Positions 34,135-42,926 of a DNA stretch of 64,000 nucleotides are shown here, piece by piece. The first letter of the stretch is position 1. The number at the start of each line of letters is the position of its first letter. The translations under genes were made by a program, and so were the position numbers. The DNA comes from Clostridiales bacterium FE2011 (GTDB lineage: Bacteria > Bacillota > Clostridia > Christensenellales > Aristaeellaceae): positions 1-64,000 of the forward strand of contig CP069418.1 of NCBI GenBank assembly GCA_017569305.1, given 5' to 3'. The notes under the pieces are model-generated. The model was given only the letters and a program-made list of their open reading frames with translations, made no database searches and had not been told where the DNA came from.

Positions 34135-36575
34135 CCCGGAACATGGATAAACGTCCTGCCTATGGATTCATCAGTGGAGTCATTCCCGATATGTCTGATA
34201 AACAGGTCAATATCCTTTTGTGAATAAACAGTCTGCGGACAGTATGTATTCATATCCGTTTCCTGGTTCCCATAGGGAAAAACAGGAATAACCGTAACAG
34301 GAGTGGTTTTCCCTTCTGATGAAAAATCAAACTGTATTCTGACCAGCATGGAATAATATGTTTTGGGTTTTCTGGATGTGCTGCCGTCTAAGATTGTACC
34401 TGCATTATATATGACCGGTACACCCCTGATGTAATCAATTCCCCGTGACTGTCCGTATTGATTGAAAATGACAAAGTCGGCTCCGCACAGAACGCATCTG
34501 TTTGCCATAGCTTCCTGAATAATCGAATGATTCTGCTCTTTATTTTCCTTTCCGCTGACCGTAAATACGATTCTTTCACAATGCATCTTTTTCAGCTGTC
34601 TGATTCGATTGCTAATGACGTTCACATCAGCCAGGTATTCACTTTCACTGCATCCGGCAAATCCGATAAGGTGTCCTTTCAGTCTGACTGCCAGAGGCTG
34701 GGTACGATCCAGGATTTCTGCATATCCGGCAGCTTCTTCCCTGGTGTTGTTGAAAAAATCCTCCCGTTGATATAAAAGATCATCGGTAAGCGTAAGCAGT
34801 TCAATGGATGCATCCCTGAATATTTCGCCGGTTCCCTTCGGAGCGTATTGAACGTTCTTCATTTCCGGGGTGATTTCCGTGTTTCCTTCCAGGATACTTC
34901 CCAGATCTGCGCAAGTCAGATCATCCTCAGATAACAGTGTCTTTAAACCTGAGAGAGGTTCCTGATATCCTGCTTTGGCTGTAAAGGAAACGAAACTCTC
35001 TTTTCTGGCATTGAAACTCCTGTTTCCGCCCGGAATGACTTTGCCGCAGAAAGTAATGGTTACCGTATCATTTGTTATGGCTTCCGGTTCACCCTCTGTA
35101 ACGGGCATCTTATACTGAGGCTCGCTGTTGCTATTCCTTTTCAGCCTGTTATTGGCCGCTTTTCTCTCTTCCGGATCATCCAGGATAATGACACGCGTAT
35201 GATACGGCAGATGTGTAAACAGCCAGTATGCATTCAATCCACCGTCTCCGGGATCCGGCTGTATTCGGATGCAGGCATGGGAGGCTTTTGCGCCCAGATA
35301 ACCGCGTCCAAGCGTAAAATCTTTTTTATTTTTCCCCCAGTCATAAGGTGTCTGATGAAGCAGATTGCCCCCGTCATACTGGATAACATAATCATATTTC
35401 TTGCCGTTTGTTGAAAAGTTCACCCTGTGATAACCTGTCAGGAAACATCCGGCGGAAGTTTCCTGGTAAAGACTGTTTCTTTCGGCTCTGCCGGTGGACA
35501 CAAAGAGTGTATCTATGATTTTACCCTGGTGAAATACACTCATTGTTTGTTTTTGTTTGTCCACCAGTAAACCGTATTCTTCAGCAGGTTCTTCTGTTTT
35601 GAGCTTTTGAAGCGGAACCCAACCTTCCACATATTCTCCTTCTTCATGGTTCCAGGCGCCTATAAGCGCCCAGGTACCGTCAATCTCAATCACCCGTACT
35701 CCCTGCGTCTGCCCGTGAAGGGTTCCTAGTGATCTGCTTTTCTCATCCTGCTTTTCATAAACATCCTGATGTTTAAAGAAGTCAATATTGATGACAACCG
35801 AAGGCTTCATCATCATATTCCATATCTCTTCTTCGGACATATTACGGTCCGGCATGATTTGACCGGTTACTGATATGGAATTGTCCTCAGGCTTCTTCTC
35901 AGAAACGGTAAGCGAATACTCATATGTTTCTTCAGGTTTGGACGCTTCATATATCTTCAGGATATAATTTCCCGGTTCAGGTTTCTTTGCTTTGGAAATG
36001 TCACTGAAATCCTGCCTGTTGATCCTGCCTCCCGTTGTGGCAATTTTATAGCTGTATGAAACTTCCTCCTGTCCTTCTCGCATTAATGTCAGCATGACAG
36101 TGCCGTTTTTAACCGTTCTGAATTCAATAAACCAGGTTTCCGCTGCGTTCAGGTACAACGTTTTCGATGAGGGCAGTGCATACTGCAGGCATTGCCCCGG
36201 ATATTCCACCGGTGACAGGAATGAAGCAGTATGTGTTTGTCCGGAATCCGTTTGTAATTCAGCTGTAATGGTATATGTTTTGTCATACAGTTTCTCTTTA
36301 TTGTATGCACATCCATCCCATTGCACTGTCGTTTCTCCGGAGCTGATCCGCTGCTTCAGTTCCCTGTACACACAAACATCATCATGAATCCTGATCGTCA
36401 GATATCCGTCTTCCTCTGCGTATACGCGAAAAGCGTTATCTTCATATGAGTGGATATTTCCAACACGTTTTATTTCAAATGGGTTTGCGGAGCATGCACA
36501 GTTCCAGATGCTGCAAAGCAAAACAGCAGCGCAGATAAATATCGTATACCGTTTTTTTCCTTCAATGAAATGCAT
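34125..36575 (-). CDS. Secreted L,D-transpeptidase (YkuD) with degenerate CapA-like domain
   Basis: An 816-residue exported protein. A signal segment (hydrophobic 10-27) is followed by beta-rich N-terminal repeats and an SH3-like part, then a YkuD L,D-transpeptidase domain at about 333-465 with the catalytic motif S432-H433-A-C435-I-R437, which forms 3-3 crosslinks or anchors peptides on peptidoglycan. A second domain at about 500-765 resembles CapA/PgsA (poly-gamma-glutamate) metallophosphatases but has lost metal ligands: the GD motif reads FCGKVIPGG, HWG reads VSGK and GHHPH reads FNQYG. The ATG at 36575 has AGGAG 6 nt upstream; a longer frame runs antisense through tRNA-Leu and is rejected. 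Confidence 0.8.
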   Translation of the reverse strand: MHFIEGKKRYTIFICAAVLLCSIWNCACSANPFEIKRVGNIHSYEDNAFRVYAEEDGYLTIRIHDDVCVYRELKQRISSGETTVQWDGCAYNKEKLYDKTYTITAELQTDSGQTHTASFLSPVEYPGQCLQYALPSSKTLYLNAAETWFIEFRTVKNGTVMLTLMREGQEEVSYSYKIATTGGRINRQDFSDISKAKKPEPGNYILKIYEASKPEETYEYSLTVSEKKPEDNSISVTGQIMPDRNMSEEEIWNMMMKPSVVINIDFFKHQDVYEKQDEKSRSLGTLHGQTQGVRVIEIDGTWALIGAWNHEEGEYVEGWVPLQKLKTEEPAEEYGLLVDKQKQTMSVFHQGKIIDTLFVSTGRAERNSLYQETSAGCFLTGYHRVNFSTNGKKYDYVIQYDGGNLLHQTPYDWGKNKKDFTLGRGYLGAKASHACIRIQPDPGDGGLNAYWLFTHLPYHTRVIILDDPEERKAANNRLKRNSNSEPQYKMPVTEGEPEAITNDTVTITFCGKVIPGGNRSFNARKESFVSFTAKAGYQEPLSGLKTLLSEDDLTCADLGSILEGNTEITPEMKNVQYAPKGTGEIFRDASIELLTLTDDLLYQREDFFNNTREEAAGYAEILDRTQPLAVRLKGHLIGFAGCSESEYLADVNVISNRIRQLKKMHCERIVFTVSGKENKEQNHSIIQEAMANRCVLCGADFVIFNQYGQSRGIDYIRGVPVIYNAGTILDGSTSRKPKTYYSMLVRIQFDFSSEGKTTPVTVIPVFPYGNQETDMNTYCPQTVYSQKDIDLFIRHIGNDSTDESIGRTFIHVPGQL

Positions 36576-36647
36576 TCTACTGCTCCTTTCACCCGACACA
36601 GATATTCTACTTCCTATTTCTTTCGTCCGCAAGTTTTTCTGTATATC

Positions 36648-36676
36648 TTGACAAAGAGGTAACACGGCTTTATAAT
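36648..36676 (+). promoter_or_regulatory. Promoter of tRNA-Leu
   Basis: Perfect TTGACA (36648-36653) and TATAAT (36671-36676) are 17 bp apart. Confidence 0.85.
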
Positions 36677-36690
36677 TTCGATGTTTGTTC

Positions 36691-36772
36691 GCGGTCGTGG
36701 CGGAATCGGCATACGCGCACGTTTGAGGGGCGTGTCCGGCAACGGGTACGGGTTCAAGTCCCGTCGACCGCA
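36691..36772 (+). tRNA. tRNA-Leu (anticodon GAG)
   Basis: An 82-nt class II tRNA: acceptor GCGGTCG with CGACCGC, discriminator A, anticodon stem CACGT/GCGTG with loop TTGAGGG (anticodon GAG), a long variable arm, and T arm ACGGG-TTCAAGT-CCCGT. CCA is not encoded. Confidence 0.93.
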
Positions 36773-36778
36773 CATACA

Positions 36779-36804
36779 GATCCTGATGAATGTCAGGATC
36801 TTTT
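36779..36804 (+). terminator. Terminator of tRNA-Leu
   Basis: An 8-bp stem (36779-36786 with 36793-36800) around a 6-nt loop and a TTTT run. Confidence 0.65.
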
Positions 36805-36811
36805 CTTATAC

Positions 36812-36840
36812 AAAAATACCGGTCTGTCTGACCGGTATTT
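36812..36840 (-). terminator. Terminator of ssrA
   Basis: A perfect 11-bp stem (36814-36824 with 36830-36840) is followed on the minus strand by TTTTT (36816-36812). Confidence 0.85.
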
Positions 36841-36846
36841 GTTCAG

Positions 36847-37187
36847 TGGAGATGAGGGGAGTTGAACCCCTGTCCGAAAGCACTTCAGAAAGACTTTCTC
36901 CGAGCGCATTCCGTGGTTATGATTCCCCCGAATGACGTCCGCGGAAAACCGTCATTCAAGGTAGCTTCATTTATGCGGATACCGCTGCAAAGCTTAGGCG
37001 GTATTCGTTCCCTGCATTAATGACGCCGGTTGTCTGATCTGCAGGTGGTCAGAGCCGACGCGCGGCATTAAGCCGCGAAAGCGTAATTGCTATTGTCAGT
37101 TATTGTTTTTCCCCGTTGATACGCAGTACAGGGTCTGCGGCTCGCTTATCCTTCCTCTGTTACCCCCGTCGAAACCGGATCATCCCC
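36847..37187 (-). ncRNA. ssrA: Transfer-messenger RNA (tmRNA)
   Basis: A 341-nt tmRNA on the minus strand. The 5' end GGGGATG (37187-37181) pairs with the 3' end CATCTCC (36854-36848), followed by discriminator A; CCA is not encoded. The opening GGTTTCGACGGGG is typical, and the T arm is present near the 3' end. The tag reading frame ends ...NYAFAA then TAA, with the stop in the loop of a GCGGC/GCCGC-type hairpin. Reading back in frame gives TDNSNYAFAA, but the resume codon is not certain. smpB lies 25 nt upstream on the same strand. Confidence 0.93.
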
Positions 37188-37212
37188 GGATATGTACGGA
37201 ATTCAATAGCAA

Positions 37213-37680
37213 TTATTTCTGCCGCTGCCTTAAAGCGCGCTGTATTTCACGCTCCGAATCTCTTTGGGCCATACTGTCACGCTTGTCATGAAGCTGCTTG
37301 CCTTTGCACAGTCCGAGAAGGAGCTTGACCCTTCCGTTCAGGAGATACATTTCAAGGGGAATCAATGTATATCCCTGGCGCATAACCTGTCCTTCAAGTT
37401 TACGGATTTCGCCGCGGTGAAGGAGCAGCTTCCTGGGTCTCATCGGATCCTTATTGAAAATGTTGCCCTGTTCATATGGACTGATGTGCATTCCTTCAAC
37501 CCATACTTCCCCTTTTCGGATCTGAGCCCAGCTTTCCTTCAGATTAATTCTTCCCTGTCGGATGCTTTTAACCTCTGTTCCGAAAAGCGCTATGCCGCAT
37601 TCAACCTTCTCCTCTACAAAATAATCATGAAAAGCTTTGCGGTTCTGAGCAATCGTTTTGATTCCCTGCTGGTGCGGCAT
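37213..37680 (-). CDS. smpB: SsrA-binding protein SmpB
   Basis: A 155-residue OB-fold protein that binds tmRNA and brings it to stalled ribosomes for trans-translation. The family core shows IAQNRKAFHDYFVEEKVECGIALFGTEVKS and ESWAQI; the C-terminal helix is basic with SMAQRDSEREIQRALRQRQK, as required in the decoding centre. ATG 37680 is 8 nt from GGAGG; the frame extending upstream to 37788 is rejected. It probably shares a transcript with ssrA. Confidence 0.97.
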   Translation of the reverse strand: MPHQQGIKTIAQNRKAFHDYFVEEKVECGIALFGTEVKSIRQGRINLKESWAQIRKGEVWVEGMHISPYEQGNIFNKDPMRPRKLLLHRGEIRKLEGQVMRQGYTLIPLEMYLLNGRVKLLLGLCKGKQLHDKRDSMAQRDSEREIQRALRQRQK

Positions 37681-37701
37681 TACATCTTCCTCCCTGAAAA
37701 A

Positions 37702-37730
37702 AGTATAACACTTACGTATTCCCTTTTCAA
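37702..37730 (-). promoter_or_regulatory. Promoter of smpB-ssrA
   Basis: On the minus strand TTGAAA (37725-37730) and TATACT (37702-37707) are 17 bp apart. The -35 box overlaps the plus-strand proA promoter. Confidence 0.65.
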
Positions 37731-37752
37731 TCGTGTATTTGTCTGTTATAAT
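37724..37752 (+). promoter_or_regulatory. Putative promoter of proA-rluB, overlapping smpB promoter
   Basis: TTTTCA (37724-37729) and TATAAT (37747-37752) are 17 bp apart. The predicted transcript start is near 37759, 15 nt before the ATG, and the -35 overlaps that of smpB. Confidence 0.55.
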
Positions 37753-37773
37753 CACGCAATGGGAGGGATGGAT

Positions 37774-39072
37774 ATGAAAGACCTGCATGAAATCGCGGCA
37801 AATGCGAGAAGTGCTTTTTATCAGATATCCGTATCGTCTGCGGATCAGCGAAATACAGTGCTGTCAGCACTCGCACGTTTGCTTACACAGAATAAAGATT
37901 CTATTTTTGCCGCCAATCAGGCTGACCTCGATGCAGCGGCTGCTGAAGATCTTGCCGCGCCGCTTCTTCATCGGTTGACCTTTGGTGAAGAAAAACTTGA
38001 CCAGGTCGTTCGGGGCCTTCATGCGCTTGCAGATCTTCCGGATCCTCTGAACAAAACGCTTTCGGCTACTGAAATCACTGAAGGGCTGAAACTTTACCGG
38101 GTTTCTTCCCCGATTGGAGTAATCGGTGTCATATTTGAAAGCCGGCCTGACGCGCTGATCCAGATTTCATCTCTATGTATCAAAAGCGGTAATGCGGTTC
38201 TTCTGAAAGGCGGCCGTGAAGCACTGCATACAAATCAGGTTTTATGCGACCTCGTCTGTCAGGCACTGGAAGATTCCGGTTTTGCTGCATCCACTGTACA
38301 GCTTCTCGAAAGCCGTGAAGATGTTGCTCAGATGCTGAAGGAGGATACGCTGATTGATCTGATTATTCCGAGGGGAAGCAACAGTTTTGTCCGGTATATT
38401 ATGGATAACAGCCGTATTCCCGTACTTGGACATTCTGACGGTATATGTCATGTTTATGTCGACAGTGATGCTGATCCGGAAACGGCCTGCCGGATTGTTA
38501 CCGACAGCAAAACACAGTATGTATCCGTCTGCAATGCTCTTGAAACCCTTCTTGTTCACGTGGACATTGCTCCTGTATTTCTTCCCGAACTGTATCGCAG
38601 CCTTACAGAAAAGAATGTAGAAATCCGCGGAGACGAACAGACAGCGAAAATAATCCCCTGTGTCCCTGCCACTGATAAAGACTGGTCAACTGAATATCTT
38701 GATTATATCCTTTCCATCAAAATTGTTTCATCCCTGACTGAAGCAATCGAGCATATTAACCGTTATGGTTCACACCATACAGACTGTATTGTCACCAATA
38801 ATTCTGAAAATGCCTCAGTCTTTATGAACACTGTGGACAGTGCCGGAGTTTACTGGAATGTATCCACACGATTTGCGGATGGGTTTGTATATGGTCTCGG
38901 TGCTGAAGTCGGCATCGCAACCGGCAAGCTCCATGCCCGTGGACCTATGGGGCTTGAAGGATTAACAACCTATAAGTATAAACTCATAGGATCCGGTCAG
39001 ACCATGGAGGAAATGAAATCCGGCAAAAGGCAGTATACTCATGTTCCCCTTCAGGAAAACTGCCCTCTCTGA
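37774..39072 (+). CDS. proA: Gamma-glutamyl phosphate reductase
   Basis: A 432-residue aldehyde-dehydrogenase-fold enzyme that reduces glutamyl-5-phosphate to the semialdehyde in proline synthesis. Visible are KLYRVSSPIGVIGVIFESRPDA, the catalytic Cys in TQYVSVCNALETLLVH, and the C-terminal STRFADGFVYGLGAEVGI and RGPMGLEGLTTYKY. proB is not in the window. I chose ATG 37774, 7 nt after GGGAGG; the long upstream extension is antisense to smpB. rluB follows 21 nt later. Confidence 0.97.
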   Translation: MKDLHEIAANARSAFYQISVSSADQRNTVLSALARLLTQNKDSIFAANQADLDAAAAEDLAAPLLHRLTFGEEKLDQVVRGLHALADLPDPLNKTLSATEITEGLKLYRVSSPIGVIGVIFESRPDALIQISSLCIKSGNAVLLKGGREALHTNQVLCDLVCQALEDSGFAASTVQLLESREDVAQMLKEDTLIDLIIPRGSNSFVRYIMDNSRIPVLGHSDGICHVYVDSDADPETACRIVTDSKTQYVSVCNALETLLVHVDIAPVFLPELYRSLTEKNVEIRGDEQTAKIIPCVPATDKDWSTEYLDYILSIKIVSSLTEAIEHINRYGSHHTDCIVTNNSENASVFMNTVDSAGVYWNVSTRFADGFVYGLGAEVGIATGKLHARGPMGLEGLTTYKYKLIGSGQTMEEMKSGKRQYTHVPLQENCPL

Positions 39073-39093
39073 TTATTGAAAGGTAGGCTTTTT

Positions 39094-39798
39094 ATGCGGC
39101 TTCAGAAATATCTTGCGTCCTGTGGTGTCGCATCCAGACGGAATGCTGAGCAGATGATACTTGACGGGCGCGTTTCTGTAAACGGTGAAATTGTCAGAGT
39201 GCTCGGAACACAGTTAGACGAACTGTCTGATACAGTTCAGGTGGACGGCTGCATTGTCAGGCCGGAAACTGAAAAGCACTACCTGGCGTATAACAAACCC
39301 GTCGGTGAGGTAACCACTGTCTCCGATCCGGAAGGCCGGGCTACGGTGATGGACCGCTTCCGCGACTATCCGGTACGCCTGTTTCCTGTCGGCAGACTGG
39401 ATTATGACAGTGAAGGCCTCCTTCTTCTTACAAATGACGGAGATTTGATGAACAAGGTGCTTCATCCCAGTTTTGAAATCCAGAAATCCTATCTGACCAA
39501 AGTATCCAACAATGTATCGGATCAGGAAATCAGAATGCTTCGTAAAGGTGTTATTATTGACGGGAAACTGACTTCCCCCGCCGAAGTCAGGCTGATCCGG
39601 CATGATACATTTTCCACAGATCTTCTTATAACAATTCATGAAGGCCGCAACCGTCAGGTACGTAAGATGATTGAAGCAGTCGGTCATCAGGTGGTACGTC
39701 TGAAAAGAGTACGTTTCGGCCCAGTCCAGCTTGGAGATCTCCCTTCCGGAATGTGGCGCAAACTGACAGATGAAGAAATTCAGAAACTCAGACCTTGA
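39094..39798 (+). CDS. rluB: rRNA pseudouridine synthase, RluB/RsuA type
   Basis: A 234-residue RsuA-family enzyme: an N-terminal S4 domain (MRLQKYLASCGVASRRNAEQ) and a synthase domain with the catalytic Asp103 in GRLDYDSEGLLLLTNDG. The C-terminal region carries LITIHEGRNRQVRKMIEAVGH. Probably modifies 23S rRNA near U2605. The ATG at 39094 follows AAGGTAGG; a TTG at 39076 in frame is not used. The TGA stop lies inside the -35 box of the downstream tRNA-Ser promoter. Confidence 0.93.
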   Translation: MRLQKYLASCGVASRRNAEQMILDGRVSVNGEIVRVLGTQLDELSDTVQVDGCIVRPETEKHYLAYNKPVGEVTTVSDPEGRATVMDRFRDYPVRLFPVGRLDYDSEGLLLLTNDGDLMNKVLHPSFEIQKSYLTKVSNNVSDQEIRMLRKGVIIDGKLTSPAEVRLIRHDTFSTDLLITIHEGRNRQVRKMIEAVGHQVVRLKRVRFGPVQLGDLPSGMWRKLTDEEIQKLRP

Positions 39799-39822
39799 CA
39801 AAACTCAAAATGACGCTATAAT
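39795..39822 (+). promoter_or_regulatory. Promoter of tRNA-Ser
   Basis: Perfect TTGACA (39795-39800) and TATAAT (39817-39822) are 16 bp apart; the TGA stop of rluB (39796-39798) is inside the -35 hexamer. Confidence 0.8.
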
Positions 39823-39848
39823 TTATCGACGTGAGCATTCGCTGACGC

Positions 39849-39939
39849 GGAGAGTTGGCTGAGTGGTCTAAGGCGCACGACTGGAAATCGTGTGTGGGGT
39901 GATACCTCACCCAGGGTTCAAATCCCTGACTCTCCGCCA
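39849..39939 (+). tRNA. tRNA-Ser (anticodon GGA)
   Basis: A 91-nt class II tRNA: acceptor GGAGAGT with ACTCTCC, discriminator G, encoded CCA; anticodon stem CACGA/TCGTG with loop CTGGAAA (anticodon GGA), long variable arm, and T arm CAGGG-TTCAAAT-CCCTG. Confidence 0.97.
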
Positions 39940-39972
39940 AACAGTGCAGATTGATATCTGCACTGTTTTTTT
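39940..39972 (+). terminator. Terminator of tRNA-Ser
   Basis: An 11-bp perfect stem (39940-39950 with 39957-39967) with a TTGATA loop and a run of T. Confidence 0.85.
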
Positions 39973-40010
39973 ACCGGTATTGAGCTTATAAAGCTCTGTT
40001 TCGAAAAAGC

Positions 40011-40039
40011 TTTTCATGCTGAAGGAAAAATGGTAGAAT
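40011..40039 (+). promoter_or_regulatory. Putative promoter of trkA-trkH
   Basis: TTTTCA (40011-40016) and TAGAAT (40034-40039) are 17 bp apart, 28 nt before the ATG. Confidence 0.45.
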
Positions 40040-40067
40040 AAAATGATTTATGTAAGGAGGATCGGCC

Positions 40068-41432
40068 ATGAGAATCATCGTTATCGGTGCTGGCAAAGTA
40101 GGTTATACACTGGCCGAACACCTGATTGCTGAAGAGCATGATGTTATTATCATCGATAAAGATGATGAAGTAATTGAAAGGTGCAGCGGCTCCCTTGATG
40201 CGCTGTGTATTAAAGGAAACGGTGCCAATGCAAAGGTTCTGCTTGAGGCAGGTGTCGATAAAGCCAATATTGTGATTGCTTCCACCGAAAGCGATGAAAG
40301 CAATATGCTGGCCTGTCTGATATCAAAACGTCTTGGTGCAAACTATACCATCGCAAGAATTCGTGATCCCGAATTCAACGAGAGCCAGATGCTTCTTCAG
40401 AATGAGCTGGGTATCGATGTGGCGATTAATCCTGAACGTGCCACAGCCCTTGAAATCAGCCGTCTTTTACGTTACCCGTTTGCAGGCAGTATAGAATCCT
40501 TTGCCAAGGGGCTTGTGGAAATGGTTGAATTCCGTGCACAGGAAGAAGACTGTTTTATCGGTATTCCCATGAAGGATCTTGCCGGTAAGATTCCCAGGCT
40601 TCCCCGCATCCTTTATGCAATGGTTGAAAGAAACAATACCGTTATGATTCCCGGAGGCGACTTTAAGATTCAGGCCGGGGATAAGGTGTTTGTTTCCGGT
40701 GATATGTTAACCATTACGGAGTATTTCCGTTTTCTCGGCAGAAACAAGCATAAAGTTCGCAGTGTAATGCTTCTCGGCGGCGGCAGAATATCCTACTATC
40801 TGTCCCGGCTGATTGTTCCTATGGGAATTCATGTTACACTGTTCGAAATCAACCCTGTCAAAGCCCGTTCTCTCAGTGAGCAGCTTCCCAAGGTTGATGT
40901 TATTGTCGGCGATGGTACGGATCAGGATCTTCTGGAGGAACAGGGCTTGTCCCAGATGGACGCTTTTGTTTCACTCAGCAACCGCGATGAAGAAAACCTG
41001 ATCTCAGGTATGCATGCCGCACGTTCAGGCGTCCCGAAGGTCATTGCCAAAAACAGTCGTCTTGCTTATCAGGAAATTCTGAATGATCTTGGCCTGGATT
41101 CCGTTATCAGCCCTCAGTTCATTACCAGTTCCACTATTTTACGATATGTACGCGCACGTGAAAACAGCAACGGAACAAAGATTGAAAGACTTTACCGTCT
41201 TGTCGGAGGGAAAGCAGAAGCAATCGAATTTATTGCTAGAAAAGGCGATTCCTATATCGGCATACCGCTTAAAAAACTTACAATGAAATCAGGTTCTCTT
41301 GTCTCCATTATTGTCCATCAGGGGAAAATAATCGTGCCTTTTGGGAATGACCATATTGAAGAAAATGATCATGTTGTTATCATTTCAGTTGAATCCGGTA
41401 TCTCAGATCTGAATGAGGTGCTCTACAAATGA
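40068..41432 (+). CDS. trkA: Trk potassium uptake system NAD-binding subunit TrkA
   Basis: A 454-residue cytoplasmic gating subunit for K+ uptake with two RCK_N Rossmann domains (first: GAGKVGYTLAEHL at 7-19; second: LLGGGRISYYLSRLI near 226-240) and RCK_C domains after each. The second glycine motif GGGRIS differs from GxGxxG. Some RCK_C domains bind c-di-AMP in related systems. AAGGAGG at 40053-40059 is a strong site. It overlaps trkH by 4 nt (ATGA). Confidence 0.96.
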   Translation: MRIIVIGAGKVGYTLAEHLIAEEHDVIIIDKDDEVIERCSGSLDALCIKGNGANAKVLLEAGVDKANIVIASTESDESNMLACLISKRLGANYTIARIRDPEFNESQMLLQNELGIDVAINPERATALEISRLLRYPFAGSIESFAKGLVEMVEFRAQEEDCFIGIPMKDLAGKIPRLPRILYAMVERNNTVMIPGGDFKIQAGDKVFVSGDMLTITEYFRFLGRNKHKVRSVMLLGGGRISYYLSRLIVPMGIHVTLFEINPVKARSLSEQLPKVDVIVGDGTDQDLLEEQGLSQMDAFVSLSNRDEENLISGMHAARSGVPKVIAKNSRLAYQEILNDLGLDSVISPQFITSSTILRYVRARENSNGTKIERLYRLVGGKAEAIEFIARKGDSYIGIPLKKLTMKSGSLVSIIVHQGKIIVPFGNDHIEENDHVVIISVESGISDLNEVLYK

Positions 41433-42892
41433 ACCGTAAACTGATCATACGTATGCTGGGAGCCTTGCTTCTGATCGAAGCCGCAGCCATGCTGCCCTCC
41501 CTTATTGTTGCTTTTGTTTACGGCGAGGGTGACGCTCCGTCCTTAATATACAGTATACTGATTAATCTGCTGGCCGGCTGTGCCATGAGTTTCATTCCCG
41601 GAAAAGACCTGAATTCCCATCTCCGCCTGAAAGAAGGATATATCATAACTGCCCTGGGCTGGATCCTGCTGGGTATTTTTGGATCCGTTCCTTTCATGCT
41701 TTCCGGTACTCTGCCGCGTTTCGAAGAAGCTTTTTTTGAAACTGTATCCGGTTTGACTACAACAGGTGCCAGCGTTTTCACTCAATATACTTTTGATCAT
41801 GCCTGCCGCGGCATACTTTTCTGGCGCGCAACCACACACTGGATTGGCGGAATGGGTGTACTAGTGCTGACACTTGCCCTTCTGCCCAAACTGACAGGCC
41901 GCACTGCCCATCTTGTCAAGGCTGAAAGTCCCGGCCCTTCTTTAAGCAAACTTGTTCCCAAAACCGGTGCGACAGCTAAAATTCTGTATAAAATCTATAT
42001 CCTTTTATCGCTGATAGAATTTGTCACGCTTCTCTTATGCGGTCTTTCACCCTATGATTCAGCCGTGCACACAATGGCAACAGCCGGTACCGGTGGTTTC
42101 AGCAGATACGGAGACAGTATCGCGCATTACAACAGTGTTCCGGTTGAAATCGCTATCACTGTTTTCATGTTTATGTTTGGCGTGAATTTTGCTTTGTATT
42201 ATAAGTTCCTGATCGGAGAAAGGCTGAAGGCCTTCCTGCACGACGAAGAATTCCGCTGGTATTTCGTTTTTGCGATTGTTTTCATCATTCTCGTTACCGT
42301 ACTGAATCTGGACTTCTATAAAGGTGATTTCCTGGCTTCCCTTCGTTATGGTTCCTTCCAGATCAGTTCAATTATGTCCACTACAGGATTCGTAACCTTT
42401 GATTTTAACAAATGGCCGGCAGCCTCTCACATTATCATTGTTATTGCAATGCTGATCGGATCCTGCGCCGGATCAACAGCAGGCGGAATCAAAGTAATCA
42501 GGATCATCGTACTGAGCAAGCTTTCACGCAGAAATATCCGTGCGACAGGTCAGCCCAAGAAAATGGATGTCATTCGGATTGACGGCAAATCTGTTGATGA
42601 GCATTTACTGTCTCAGATTGCCCAGTTTGCCTTTATGTATATTGTCCTTATTCTGGTTGGCGGTTTTATCATGTCTTTGGGCAGCAACTATGATATTACA
42701 ACCAATCTTTCTGCATCACTTACCTGCGTGAGCAATGTAGGTCCCGGCCTCGGTTCTGTCGGTCCTGTAGAAAACTATGCAGGTTACGGTGTACATGCCA
42801 AACTGACTGCCTCTTTCCTGATGCTCTTTGGCCGGTTGGAGCTGCTTCCTCTTTTCATTCTTTTCACTCGCTCTGCATGGCATAAATACTGA
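41429..42892 (+). CDS. trkH: Trk potassium transporter membrane subunit TrkH
   Basis: A 487-residue K+ channel-like membrane protein. It has about ten transmembrane segments and four degenerate pore loops, visible as SGLTTTGASVFT, TAGTGGFSRYG, SIMSTTGFVTFD and SCVSNVGPGLGSVG-like segments. It works with TrkA, encoded just upstream. The C terminus (RLELLPLFILFTRSAWHKY) is the conserved end of the family. Confidence 0.96.
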   Translation: MNRKLIIRMLGALLLIEAAAMLPSLIVAFVYGEGDAPSLIYSILINLLAGCAMSFIPGKDLNSHLRLKEGYIITALGWILLGIFGSVPFMLSGTLPRFEEAFFETVSGLTTTGASVFTQYTFDHACRGILFWRATTHWIGGMGVLVLTLALLPKLTGRTAHLVKAESPGPSLSKLVPKTGATAKILYKIYILLSLIEFVTLLLCGLSPYDSAVHTMATAGTGGFSRYGDSIAHYNSVPVEIAITVFMFMFGVNFALYYKFLIGERLKAFLHDEEFRWYFVFAIVFIILVTVLNLDFYKGDFLASLRYGSFQISSIMSTTGFVTFDFNKWPAASHIIIVIAMLIGSCAGSTAGGIKVIRIIVLSKLSRRNIRATGQPKKMDVIRIDGKSVDEHLLSQIAQFAFMYIVLILVGGFIMSLGSNYDITTNLSASLTCVSNVGPGLGSVGPVENYAGYGVHAKLTASFLMLFGRLELLPLFILFTRSAWHKY

Positions 42893-42926
42893 TTCCTTTC
42901 ACAAGTTATCTATGAGGACAAGTTCA

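Noticed and set aside
36576..36773. N-terminal extension of the L,D-transpeptidase frame
   Set aside because: It runs antisense through tRNA-Leu and precedes a good ribosome binding site and signal peptide at 36575.
37264..37773. 5' extension of the proA frame
   Set aside because: Antisense to smpB; the promoter and GGGAGG site put the start at 37774.
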